NCBI GenBank assembly: GCA_914767715.1
Contig: OU612067.1
Coordinates: forward strand, 2,542,001 to 2,606,000
From: Membranipora membranacea
Lineage: Eukaryota; Bryozoa; Gymnolaemata; Cheilostomatida; Membraniporidae
DNA: 64,000 nt
Direction: 5' to 3'
Position 1 is the stretch's first letter. Every line of letters starts with the position of its first letter. The position numbers and the translations under genes are program-made. Below are positions 34,174 to 47,300 of the stretch, piece after piece. Below the pieces are notes generated by a model that was not told the origin of the DNA, did no database searches, and saw only the letters and a list, made by a program, of their open reading frames with translations.

Positions 34174-37100
34174 GAATCTGTAATAGTATAAGATCTGATA
34201 TGGTCGTATCGATATCATAATGAGTTGGCCAGCTGCAATCTCAATGTTACTGAATTATCAGGAGGCAGGGGTGATAATCTATACACCCTTTACACGCTCC
34301 CTGTTTACACACTGCCTAAAAAGCCTCTTGTGTGACTAGCTAGGTTCGATAGTAGGTACATAATCGAAACAGACTTTGAGAGCAATATGAATTATGTTTA
34401 AAGCACTAGTTGTCGAGCAGCCAATGCGCTCCCCATGGCAAGACATGTTTCGCCTTGTTTACAAAACTTTCTAGTTTTCCACCTTCATTTATAGTAGAGT
34501 TGTGCCCTCTACTAAAAAATAAACCAGAGACCCCTCTCAATACACCCTGATGATCTTCGTTGCGTGGGTGTTACTTGATTTACTGTGCAACTGATACTTG
34601 TTGGCTAACAATTCTTAAACTCTTCTAGAAACAACAAGCAATACTGAGTCTGAAATGGTAAGTTTACTATGTACGATGATAACTTATAGTATTTGTTATA
34701 TTTTGATTAGCTATTACACCAACTCCAATCGAAACACACCATTTTATAAATGGACTTGATTGCCTGTATTGTAAGACATTATTCTGATCTGATGAATTTA
34801 TCTACAAGATAGTAGGAGGTATCCATGCTGATTTAGATACAGTCATAGAAGTGGGAAACTACTAAAGTATTGGTACTTGTCAGTACAAGTTCTTAGACAT
34901 TGTTTCTTTGGTCATTTGATTCAAAGTCTACCAGGTAATTAAAAAAACATCAATATTTACGTGTTAGATTCAGATTGTTGACAAACATCTTTTAGAGAGC
35001 TGCATGTCAAACTAGTTGTTAGAATTAATTGATTTTTTTATGCCTAGCTCTGGAAGGAAGTCAATTTAAGTTGACAGCTTGCTGTCATTGATAATGCATG
35101 AAATTAAATCTATCAGACCACATAGCAGAGCATACACGATTCTATAGAGTGTGGATTTATCCCCAGAGAGGTGCTAAAATCTATTTAATTTGCTGACTTT
35201 TATGTGAGAAACGACAGCACTGAAATACTTTACATGATGTTTACTGGGTTTTACACTGAATCACTCGTATTTGTGTCTGGAACTCTACAATTTTTAGAGA
35301 GCGTAAGCCAAATGAACCAATTGAACTACCAAATTACTTGTATTACGGAATAGGTAAATGCTTGTTATAGTACTAGGTGCTAAATAAAAACTCTTGTATA
35401 GAATTAGTGTTTCTTTAGTATTCCTGGGATATTATTATTCCTAATCGCTGATTATCATTGTGTTATCGTAGTCAGTGGCTTTTTATGCTGCTTTGAGTTG
35501 CTGACAATACAAGCTTTTCATGTCATGGAATCATGTATTGTTCTGTATTTTCAATTATTCAGCATCAAATAGCATAACAAAATATTAGCATAAATCATCG
35601 ATGCTTTTGACAAAAGGCTGCTACAAACAATACTTTTTACCAGGTTTATTATGTTGCTGCACACGATATGATTGGTGCTTTGGATTTGGGGGTGGTCTGA
35701 GTGAATTTAATTGGACTATTAATTGTTGTGTTTTGATTACTCACCTGCAGACGGAATCAGTGAAGGGTGGTGTTTGAGATTGTAATTTTGTAGTTGGGCC
35801 TTACACCCTACTCCTATGGTGTTTACTTAATCTATGTATAATTGCTAATCAGTTTTCAGGGTGAGAGGATTGAAGTTGGTGCTGCCATTTATTCTGCTGC
35901 CTGTTACTCTGCTGAGATAAGTGTACAACCTCTGTTACTGAGATATCATTGTCAGAATCGAGTATATCTCAACATAAGCTGAAGGAAAACCGGAAATTTA
36001 CAAGACTTATCGAGAGCGGTGAGTTATAAATATTCGTATTTATTGTATTCTCAGTTTAAATTAAGGGGGGGAGGTATAATCGAACTGCAAAAGATGAATC
36101 AGGTCTTGTAAGTTTTAACGAAAAATATTGTATCAGGTTTTATATTCCTGCCCTTAAAAATTTTAAGCTTCCATGCAATGATAATGGTCCATAATTTTCA
36201 TTGTTCTAAAATCTTCTCAGAATTCTCTGCATCACCGCGCAAAGCTTGAGGATGGTTTGTAGAACTGTTTACAAACATAGTACAGCTCACCATCTATCCT
36301 CGCATCAGACTACCAAACACAGCATGTTTCGTTAATCTCCAGCAGCCAAAAATACTAACGTGGAAATGAAAATCCTGATTGAACATTTCCAATTAATATT
36401 AGTTTCAATACAATGTCATAGAAGATAAATAAAGACAATCAATGAGACAACACTGTAGACTCATCTTTGGACATGGCAGGATTGGGTAGAGGGGTATTAC
36501 CACTTCTATCACCTTTATATACAAATTTTATATCACCCTAGAAAGTTGACAGTAATAGGCTTTCATTTTGAGAGCAGGATTAATCTGCACAGGGGATCAG
36601 AGTCGTGATAAGGAAATCTATTGTTGTATGTACTGTTGTTCAGGGCATTACAATGTAGGGGGTAATCCTACAACATAATGATGACAAAATTATAATATCT
36701 GATCAGCACTTAATTTTGTAATTATCCTCTAATTAACATGATCGGCTCTGAACGGATACACAGATCGGCTCTGAGGATACACAGTTCATCCCACGAGTTT
36801 GGATTGGTCTGTTGAATGGAGAATTTAATCATCAGTGAAATAACAAAAGGCAATGAATTGGCCGAGTTCATTACAATATTATTCAATCACAGTTAATTAT
36901 CAATAACCAATCATGATAAACTAAATGCCCTTCTCTCTGTGCAATGAGAGGCAATTATCCCCCACTGAACATAGCCCTGACCAATTGGTCATATGTATGT
37001 AGGGATGGGTTATCGGTATCTTTTTGTTGATAAAATTGTGGTGCATCGCCTTGATCAACCCAGAAACCCACGTGAGTCACACAAGATACTAAATACTTTA

Positions 37101-37742
37101 ATAGAAGATTCTAAACATGACCGAATAACGGTGCACTTCTTGTAGTGTGCATGACAAGCAATCGCAGGTGCATGTAGGGCTAGTTTGGGGCCTCATTGAT
37201 TTCAACATCAAATTGTTAGCAGAAGGTGTAGCTGCCAGTCTTGCTTGATGACAAATCACTCAATATGCAGGTGGATTATACCTTTCTTGCTGTTTATATG
37301 ATATATGAAAAGTATGCACCACCATACAGGAATGTGAGGAGGGAACCGAACACCGAACACCGAACAATAACTCGGCTAAAAGAATTAAAGTGGATTTGTT
37401 TAAGATTAGCCGTTTACTTAGCTAGGATTTAGTTATTTAGTTTGTAATACCTACCTAGACCGCTTCATGTATACCCACCTATCGTATAGCTACCTGTTAA
37501 ATCTGAACTACGGTGAATGTTCCATAATTATTTAACTCCCTCTTACAAGTTGGGAAAGAAAAGTACACAAAAGTAATTAAGTAAAGTTGCACACTTGAAA
37601 AACTCGGATTTATTTGAAGTAATTTGCAAACAAAAGCTTTACAACTTTGGCGGCACTTGGTAGTACAGGTCAAAAACCCTGAAGGGAAGTGAAACAAAAT
37701 CGTCTGCTCCTAATTACTCTTAATTTGGTTCTTGTACCAGTT

Positions 37743-37762
37743 CCCCCCCCCCCCCCCCCCCC
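37743..37762. repeat. Poly-C run
   Basis: An uninterrupted run of about 20 C in AT-rich DNA. The length is likely imprecise. Confidence 0.85.
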
Positions 37763-40700
37763 GGTTCTTATGGCGGTAATTCCGCTCGCTCCAAGAATAG
37801 TGCATTAAATGCTAAAATCATTGTAGTATATGTCAACTCAGATCTCTGTATTATTAGGACTTGGCAGGTATGATAGACCTGGTCACAGTATTACCTGATA
37901 TTTACATGGTACACAAATCTTAAGAGCTATACCTACTCTACTAAAAAGCTTCTTATAATTCACAGCTGGGTGAACTTGCCAAAATCACAGCATTGCTATG
38001 CAAAAATTAACACATTTTTGTTGTTTTTGCCAAGTACTACTGATGCAAAGTTTACTGACAACTAGCCTTTGATCAATTCACTGCCATTCATACCCGAGAA
38101 TTCATTTTGTTTGTGGAACTGTTTCAGTGTTTGGTTTTGCGTTTCTATAGAGATGCTTATTTATAATCAGTGTAGATTGGTATCACAGATTCTCCTATTC
38201 TTGCAGTGTTTGTGCTGTGGTTATAGATTTCAATCTGTCTATAAAATAATAAACATTAGTTAGAGAGCTTGAACTCTACATGTGTATGACAGTCACCTCA
38301 ATAACCTATAGCAATGTATTTATAATCTTTGCCTATAGGGCTGTACTGTACCGCCACTTTATAATCCTCTCAACCTAACTAGATAGGAGTGCATGGTCTA
38401 CATCAGATATATTGACATGGATTCTGTCATTGAAATGAAACAACGAAGGCAAACACATATACTCATATATTTTTAGTCAATAGGATTTAATTTTTTGTCC
38501 TTATGATAGCTTGTGTCTGCAGCATTTCAAGGTACTGACATATGAAGCGTTTGGCCAATAATGATGATGAGCTTTATAATGATTTGAACTGGTTAGCCTG
38601 CCTTGATGGACCACAGCTCAATATAATAGTGTTTGATATTTAACCAGCATGAGACACCCTCATTCCTGGAACAACAACTTTAGTTGCTCGCTAGGTGTTC
38701 AATACATTCCAATGCATTCAACAAATTGTCTTGCTGGCCTCAACAAAATTGTGAGGCCGAGATTTGCTTGGAGCTCGAACCAGTCAGTCTACTGCTCTTG
38801 TTACATCACAGCCTGACCATATCGAGATAGTGATGTCAACCCCAAGGTGCTCACAAAAGATGTCAGGTCACATTATCTCTGTCCTGATGCAGATGTTTAC
38901 TTGACTGAGACACCAGAGAATAATGATCTGATATTATTATAAATCTGCGTGATTATCTGACTGAGATAATGTGACAGAGTATAAAGTAGTCAGCGTATGG
39001 GGGGAGAATCAGCTGATATCTTATCGGCTTGTGCAGCATACCACCTGATATTTGTAATCTAATAGAACACCCTGGGATAGTACAGGATAATACACCGATC
39101 CGCAGTGAGTCAACACTGCACAAAAGATGCAGAAAAAAGTAATTATTTACATTAAAACTAATTTCTTAGAGACAATGGTATCACTGGCGCGGATCGATGC
39201 AGTCTGCGTGGCTTTTCTCATGTATCAGTTGTTGCATGTGAAACATCATCCCGTTTAAGTGCCGCCGACATAACAATGTAACAGTTTGGGTTTCCTGTTC
39301 TGTCAGTAGTGTAGGGCAATGGTACTTTTTTTTTACACATTTTGGCCAGCCTCTCTCCATCCAAAATACATCATATAACCATAAGATTTCACGTTAAAGA
39401 TTCAAACACTCCTGAATAATAGAAGTCATCACCACCTCTTTACTCCATAGACATGAGTCAGGTAGGTGATGAACTGCTGCCACTGAGTAATGTAAAATAA
39501 AACATTGCTGAAATTAAAACTGCTGATTTTTTGAAGTCTGTAAGCTCACCCAAGGGATGGTAAAAGCTAAGGGAGGATTTGCATCACGTCTGATTCCTTC
39601 GGACCTTCATCCTCCCTTATGTGAAGATATGAGCTTCATGCCTGTCACTATGACTCATTCAGACTGACACCTGAAAATGTAGACATAAAAAGAGAATTTA
39701 CATGACCTAGAGACATAAAAAGGCCTCACAGACACATCATAAATAATCCTTGGGGTGTCGTTAAACGAATTGCCATATAAAACTTGAGCAAAGAATGTGT
39801 CGTGCTGAATGTTTGCACAAAACTTTGATGAATAATACCTATTCATTCAAAAAACCTAATTACTGTAATACTAATTTACCAAAGTTGGTTTGAATCAAGC
39901 TCTAAATATGGGGTTTGTAAATATAAGTTGTTTACTAAACCTACAAAAGAGCAATCATTGGGGGCACCTAAATGTATACTTCCTTTGTGATGGAGGTGAC
40001 TCCAAGTCACTAAGTCCCCCCAGCCCGACTAACAACAAACACAAAAGATTTTACAGGTGACTAGATGTTTTATTATTATTTCCTCCATAAAAATTTGAGT
40101 CGTTCAATGATTCACGGCCCATAAAGCATCAAATTACATCATCCAACAAGATTAAAATGCATCATACATTATAATATCTGACTGATATTTTCTGTTGTTC
40201 ACACCTCTGAGTGGGATTATCTTTTGAATTACCCCAGAGAATTCCTAATCTTATTTAATGTCACTTTTATTATGTCAAATACCCTTCGGGATGTTTTTCG
40301 GGTGAAAGAAAATTGTTGAAACGACTGTGAGGAATTTCAAGTGCTGGCTTTTATGTTCTTCTCAATTTTTCGAGTTTATGACTGAACACTGAATCGACAT
40401 TCAAAAGATTATCCCTCTGATATTACTTTGAGGTTTTCACTGTACCTGAAGCTCCAATCAGACACTCGAGGCCTAAACTGTACCCATCCATCAAAGATAA
40501 GCCAATTTATTTCTTGTAATATCCTATTCCAATTCAACCAATGAATTTTTTGGTTTACCAAATGTGCGATCAATCATTACTCTTAGTTCTGCTGTGTCTA
40601 TTTTTGTTGCAAAAGAGGAAAACTAGTCTGCTGGAGAAGACATATTGGAGAAGTTGAGGAGAGTTTTTGTTATCTATATTTATTAGTCACACAGATATAT

Positions 40701-41945
40701 AGGCACTCAGAAGATCTTAGTCATTGTGTGAACTCTATCACTGATAATATCATTATCAAACATAGCTCTCACATTATTCAATGTAGTAAACAAACATTTG
40801 TACTTGGGATATCAAAGTATATGGCTGTTTGATACTGAAGCTCTATCAAATGCTCTAACTAAAAGCTTTGGAGTTATTCGTTACTTTCAAATCTCAAACT
40901 AAGGTAAAGTTCTATTCCATCCATATAATTTTGCTACTCTAGCCAAATGTAGGGTTCATACAACAGCCTTTTGTTGTGTTTTTTTTTGTGTGTTTTGTGT
41001 TTATCTTGACCGGGCAGCTCTCTAAAGTTGATATAAATGTTCTAGCCAGCGAGTTATTTCATGAACATTTACCCACTTATTGCATTGCCACCCAATTTGA
41101 ATTCCAATTAAAATTTTTTTTTGGGATCATCTTGCCTGGAACTGAAAGCAGGTAAAGCGGAACTTTTCTAGCCATTCACATAGTTTATCCTGGGCCATCT
41201 GCGTGTATCCAGTATAGTATGCTAACTTCTGAGCGGTTGTACACACGGCCTATCGGAATGGGCTTTCTCTCTGCACCAGTGTATACAATTTTTTACATAA
41301 ATAAGCCAATTTATGAGGCGGAAATCGATATGTCTTCATTGCCGATGCATGATGATACATATGGTTTAAATCCCTGTATTTTGGAGTAACAGGAAAATCT
41401 CTGTCACCCTAAAAGTTCGTTGATCGTTGATGATTGAATTAAGTATTGTCACACCATTTCTATCAAATTGTTGGGATAATATCTTGTTGGGAATCGATGA
41501 GAAAATGACCCAGTTTTTTATACTTAACTTCTAAATCTAAATTACATTCTTATTGTATTATAAGGATTTCATCAATCAATTCATTGATTTAAAAAGTGAC
41601 AGTTTTTGTGATTGTGATAAATTGCATTAATGATTAAATGGCATTGCTTTGTCATGACAATAACTTGCCAAACCTTTTTCAAACCGCAAATACATAAAAC
41701 TTACCATTCTGAAAAAAACGTAAACATTTACTCTGAGAGTTTGTCAAATTCCTGATCGTGACTTCATCAAAAGCTCAGAACCAAGCAGTGGCCAAGGGAT
41801 GAGTTGTCGGGTTAATTTTACACACAAGGCAGAGTCACAGCCAAGGGAAACATGATCTTTACTTACCTCTGACGGCGCAGTCACGATGTCACAATGTCAA
41901 CACTTACGGTGGCTACCTTTATTTCTTGAGCCGCTTCACTATGAC

Positions 41946-42045
41946 TATTTGGGGGGGAGGGGGGATACGAGCTTTCCCATTGTGCACACCTCGCCGGGGG
42001 GCCGTCTGGCGAGGGGCAAATGTCTGGGGGGCTCAGACTAGTCAA
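41946..42045. repeat. G-rich dispersed repeat, copy 2
   Basis: Shares G-rich runs, a CTCTGGCG-like segment (here GTCTGGCGAG) and GGCTCAGACTA with the block at 10020-10095, in the same order. This suggests one dispersed family. Confidence 0.4.
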
Positions 42046-42267
42046 CAAGCGGCATTGAGGTGCAGATCAAAAACAACTTATGTTGTCACCATTTGTAGAG
42101 CCTCACAAACTTTATTATCTCAAAATACTTAAAATATCTTAGATGATCACCGTGCCATAATGTTATGCAAGATCATCAGCATCATCAGCAGGCTTTCAAA
42201 AGCTTCTAAGGCATCTGACACCAAAATAATGAAACAAGTAAATATGCAAACTCCTTCATACATAATG

Positions 42268-42470
42268 GGCTGTGTGGCCGAGTGGTCTCAGTCATCTATA
42301 CCTGACACATGTATGGGAGAGCAGGGCTTCTATGTTCCCATACGTTGTGGGGTTTTCTCATCAAAAGTGTCAAGAGGCCTGCGATTATACTCAAAGCCCC
42401 TCATACAGCATGTGCTGTCAGCTTGAGTGTAGATCAGGTGCTAGTCGTGGTTTGTATCATCAGTCCGAGA
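42268..42470 (+). repeat. Possible tRNA-Leu/Ser-derived SINE
   Basis: TGTGTGGCCGAGTGGTCTCAG is a near-perfect tRNA-Leu/Ser type A box. The expected B box is degenerate and a body of about 150 nt follows. It is not a functional tRNA. Confidence 0.45.
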
Positions 42471-43133
42471 CTCCAATAGTTTCATACATATACGAGGCTT
42501 GTATATTATGGTTATAAGGCCACCTTAGAATAGAGATGAGTTATCATATGGGAGAAAGCCATTTGGCCTACTGTATTTTAATTATATTTTTATCTATATA
42601 GCATCGTTAAAGACATCATCATACTCTCATCAAGAGAAACTACCTCATAAAATAATACATTGCCTGGCTTATAATGTCTCAAAACACACACAGCGAAACA
42701 CTCACAGTGCACAATATTGATACATTTTACACCTTGTTGCCATCATAAAGAATATAGGAACTCATGGGGATAAGTGACATAGCAGATATGACACAGCTCT
42801 ACCAGAGCTGCTGCTGCTCCTGGTAAAGGTATAAAAGGCTAGTCTTGGCTATTAGCAGCCCATTAGCATTTAGAACATAAAAGGCCATGTTCTACACTAA
42901 TTTCATTCACAAGACACCTGGGTGAATGAGAAAAACAGCACTGCAATGCATTGTGGGAAATTTTTATTAGCTTTACCAGTGAATATGGCAGTTATAGCTA
43001 TTAACCCCGAGGAAAGTAATGTGATGCGATGACTATGTCTCACGCGCTCTCAGTGCTGTCTGACAGGTTCTGTCTTGACCTCATCGACCCATGACTCTAA
43101 TTTATATCCTCCTGTCTTATCTACTAACAGTTG

Positions 43134-43285
43134 ACTGTGGTGTGACAGCTCTCTGTTGGTGTGGTGACAGCTCTCTGTTGGTGTGACAGCTCTCTGTTGG
43201 TGTGACAGCTCTCTGTTGGTGTGACAGCTCTCTGTTGGTGTGGTGACAGCTCTCTGTTGGTGTGACAGCTCTCTGTTAGTGGTCT
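43134..43285. repeat. Minisatellite, unit of about 19-22 nt
   Basis: Seven head-to-tail copies of GTGACAGCTCTCTGTTGGTGT, some with an extra GGT. Near-identical units suggest recent expansion. Confidence 0.92.
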
Positions 43286-44394
43286 TATCTTAGTTATTAC
43301 TCACCGTCCATACAGGAAATAAAACATACATATATTACACTATTACGAAAACCACACCAATTACATATTGAACTGAAAATTAATTAAATTTCTTCATTGT
43401 CATAAATGGTCTTGGAATAAAATTAATAGAGTAATTGCCCTCTAAGAATGCAGTAAAATTAGTCATTTTGTATCCTGTCTTTGTGCTAGAGGTTATTACC
43501 ATAATATTATTTACTCAGTCTATCATGTTTTATGACCTCATGAGTATATTGTTGACCTCAGACAGCCTGACTAAGATTATACAGAGATGGACTGATTATC
43601 TCTCTGGGATTATAAAATAACTCAGCATCACTTTGAAAGTCCGCGGTGGAACAAAACATTTGTCTGTACCACAACCTGAATTGGCAGTGGTACAATCGGC
43701 AATCTAGTATTCTCCTGTGTGGGCACCATGGCAGTTGGGCTGCATAAAATTCTGGGCTGATACTAGATACTTGATTAAATTGATAATAATGTGAGTTAAT
43801 TGTTGCATATCTCTACTAAGAGGTCTGCATATGATATTTGATGAAAAAGGGGACTCTTGTAGTGTGAGAAAATTAATGAGAGCTGTGACATATATTATCG
43901 GTTTTTTTTATGAAGATTATGACCTGTGTAATTTATCCTTGCTCTAAGATAAAAGAAGGAAACATCTTAATAGTGTTCTTTATCAAGAGCATGTTCAGAA
44001 ATAATTATTTCCGCAGCTTATAATAATGAAACTGGCAAAATCAATGGTTTCTTCGAGTCCATACTAAGATGCTAGGAGAGCTCAAGAGAGTAAAAGAGAG
44101 CTACTTTAGCTGGATTTTCAATTTCTAATCAAACACAAGTGCTACATGTTTAAGTGGATACAAGGATAAGTAAGCTCTTAGACAGACCAGAACAGGTGCC
44201 ACAGACAGGGCATTATGTTATGGTATGTGTTTGGCAGCCCACTCAATACAAGCACTTGCTACAAGCACTTGCCGCTGCTTGTCTATCAAACTTTACCTTA
44301 CATCGGCTGATACACAATTACATACGCTATTGCTCTGATGCTGGCCAAGCTGGTGAATAATTGATCAAGTGTTTTATACTCTCTTGTTTTACAG

Positions 44395-47300
44395 ATGATG
44401 AACATGGAGAGAAGTGGATTGAGTAGGATCTTACTGGTGCTGTCGCTATTCGCTGCCAGTCTTGTCAATTTATGTGTGGCAGGTAAGTAAGCTATTCTCT
44501 GTAGTCAAATTTGGTACTTGCCGGTTCGATTTTCATTTCAAGTATGAATACAAACATGTGAAAACTACGATGAGATTTAATATAAAGAGCACGACTCTTA
44601 AAACTGTTTTCCCATTGACTGATCAGAATACGATGTACAACCGTATTAGTGTGGCGGTATGAAAGTATGAACAATTCCCACCTGGCGAAATGTTAAAAAA
44701 CTTGTGGGTTTATGGTTGTCAAATGTCAAGCCCTCCCTTTAAAAAGTGAAAGCAGGACCCGCCCTGCATTCAAAGTATTTTAGCAACTATGGAATGTTGG
44801 CATGCCTGTCAGTCTTATATTTAGCTGTATTTTTAAAGTATTAGATCACCACAAAGTGCTCATATCAGAGACCAGGGATATCATATCTATGTTATCTGGT
44901 CATACTATGCTTTATCTTGGTTCTAGCATGGTCACCTGCAGACCAAAAGTTACTATTAAAACCATTAAAACTACTTCCTGCAGCTTTTTGAATGTCACGG
45001 TCATTCCTGTTGTAGATTGCAGCGGCTTTATTTTTCTCTGTGAGAACAGTAGAATTGAGGTAGATGGTTCCGTGGATATGGCGCCGATCCGAATGCCCAT
45101 GACATCCTCCGACTGTAACGAGATGCCAGCAGCTGTGGAATACTGCAAGTCCACTCTGTCAACAAAGCCCGGGCAGAAGATATTTGCCAGAGTCGGCATA
45201 TTCTTTGCTGTAGGTCAGCCCATATCACCATGTGATCAGTCTAGACACATCATGTTTAGTTCTAATACAGACACAATCAATAAGCAGGATAGGAAATGTG
45301 GAGACATCCCATCAGAGACTGAACTGTTTGAGTCTGTAGAGAATAGCGTGGTGATAGAGTATAACAGTAATGATGGTGAGGACGCTGCCGCCATACAAGT
45401 AGAAGGTGAGAATTAGCGAAACCAACGGAGCTACCTATTTCCAGTAATGTTAAAAAATAGTCAAAACCGAGAACGCACATCCACTGTAATTTGATAACCC
45501 TACGCTTAATATTAAAATCACTTAGTCTATGGTGATGACCCGATCTGAAGGTGCTTTGACAACAGTTTTTGGCCTGTGTTTTTCCGAACAACTTTCTATA
45601 CACATCCTGGCAGGTTTCTTTAGGAAAATTATGCTAAATTTTTTTACTCTCTACGCCCATCCACTGATTGCTAACTTGACCACACTGCTGTAAATTCAAT
45701 CACTCCTGCTATTGTTGACCTGTTGATGTTGTTATATTATATTTACAGGTTTAGAGGTGAAGACATACATGTGTGTTCTTAGTTGTGACTCATCATAAAT
45801 GAAAATTGTCTGCACAATAGATGCAATAGATGCAAAGAAAATGACAACCACATGTAGCCACCCTGTATCTGTAATTTATGTTCCTGCAGCTTTTGGATGT
45901 GCCACTGAAGACTTCCAGCCTCCAAATCCAGAGACAATCTTGGATCTCTCAGCCACAAACTTTGGATATTCAGACAACCAATATCAGGGACTGTTGGTGT
46001 GCGACACCGGTTATCTGATGCCTGACCTTGCGGATGCTAAGGCTACATACTGCAGAAGTTCCCCTATAGAGAGGACTACTAGGAGAAGATGGCAATGGGA
46101 TTTACCTACAGGACAAACTACCTGCAACAGTAAGTAATTTATTGTTACTAACCTCTCAAAAACTACCGAAAGTCCAAATCAGTATCTATAGTATAGCCGC
46201 TAGTTCTGCAGTAGTTACGCAATATTGTCACACTGAAAAGATTCATAGCACCTCTGGGTAAAAGTGTTGTATAGTGTTAGAAGTTATTGGGCTGCTTGAA
46301 CAGTAGGTACATACCCATACATAGTTTATAGATGAGCAGACGGACAATTTCTAACAATATACATAATTTTTACCAAGAAGTTTTTCAGTGTAAATATATT
46401 GGGTTACTTCTGCAGAATTAGCTGCATGACTATATATTGCTTTGGTCTCTAGGTAGTCTATGATACTGTCATTTTTTCTGTTCTTTTCCCTCAATCTCAA
46501 CAGCCATTAACAGCCTCGTATATCATCAACATTTTAGCTCATTTTTCTTCGATCTTGCAAGATTCATATTGAAATGAGCTTTACATTCCTAAAAAATAAG
46601 GATTTTTAAACTAAGACTAAATTGAAATGACTCTATTATAAAAGTTTGACTCACCAACCCTGCTTTGTATTCAGGTGTTAGCCCCACTGCCCCACTACCT
46701 TAGATGAGAGGTCACATATCCTCTATTTTATATTAAAAGGACTTCCCCGCCCTTCAGATTTTATGGATTCTGACAAATACAGGAATGCAAAGTTCTGGGA
46801 AACAATTTTAAGACTGGATCTTGAAAGACGAAGTCTCACTAGAATCATTTCCCAGGCTGTTTTGTGTACCAGCACCACCAAGGTTTAAAGCTTGAGAGAG
46901 GCAACTCATCAATAAAGATCTTAGACTTGAAGTAAAATTTTATGGCATGACACGGTGAAGAAAAATGTGACAATACTGTGGGAAAAGTTCCCTTAGCTGT
47001 ACAGGATGCCAAGCTTGACAGTTCCTCTGGCTGTCTGTTGTCTTGAAAATATTCAAAGTCGATTGAAAATCAAGTGTAACATCTGAGAAGTTGATTGATT
47101 TACATAAATATCAAAAGCCAGAGTTATATTGGTACTGATTACCTGGTAGACTTGAACTAAAATACCGATGACTGTCCTCCTCTGACAAAGCGAACAACGT
47201 GCAAATTATAGGCCAGGGTTAAAAAATAGACATCTAAAGCAAAAATGATTTTCATCATGACAAAAAATGTGATTGTTTATCACTTTGCAATGACAAAAAA

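Larger units (their letters stand above)
34174..44394. other. About 10 kb without a recognisable gene
   Basis: Apart from two possible exons near 34629 and 35860, a C20 run at 37743, a SINE-like block at 42268 and a minisatellite at 43140, I find no coding or RNA gene. Open frames are short and lack domain signatures. It may contain regulatory sequence, a long 5' intron of the downstream gene, or lineage-specific non-coding RNA. Confidence 0.5.

Noticed and set aside
39550-39640. TAAGGGAGGA / TCCTCCCTTA inverted repeat
   Set aside because: Only 10-bp arms with a long spacer, plausible by chance.
44941-44950. Alternative acceptor for CUB-sushi exon 2 at 44950
   Set aside because: Phase fits, but the upstream tract is poor. 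The acceptor at 45015/45016 has a good pyrimidine tract and the same frame.
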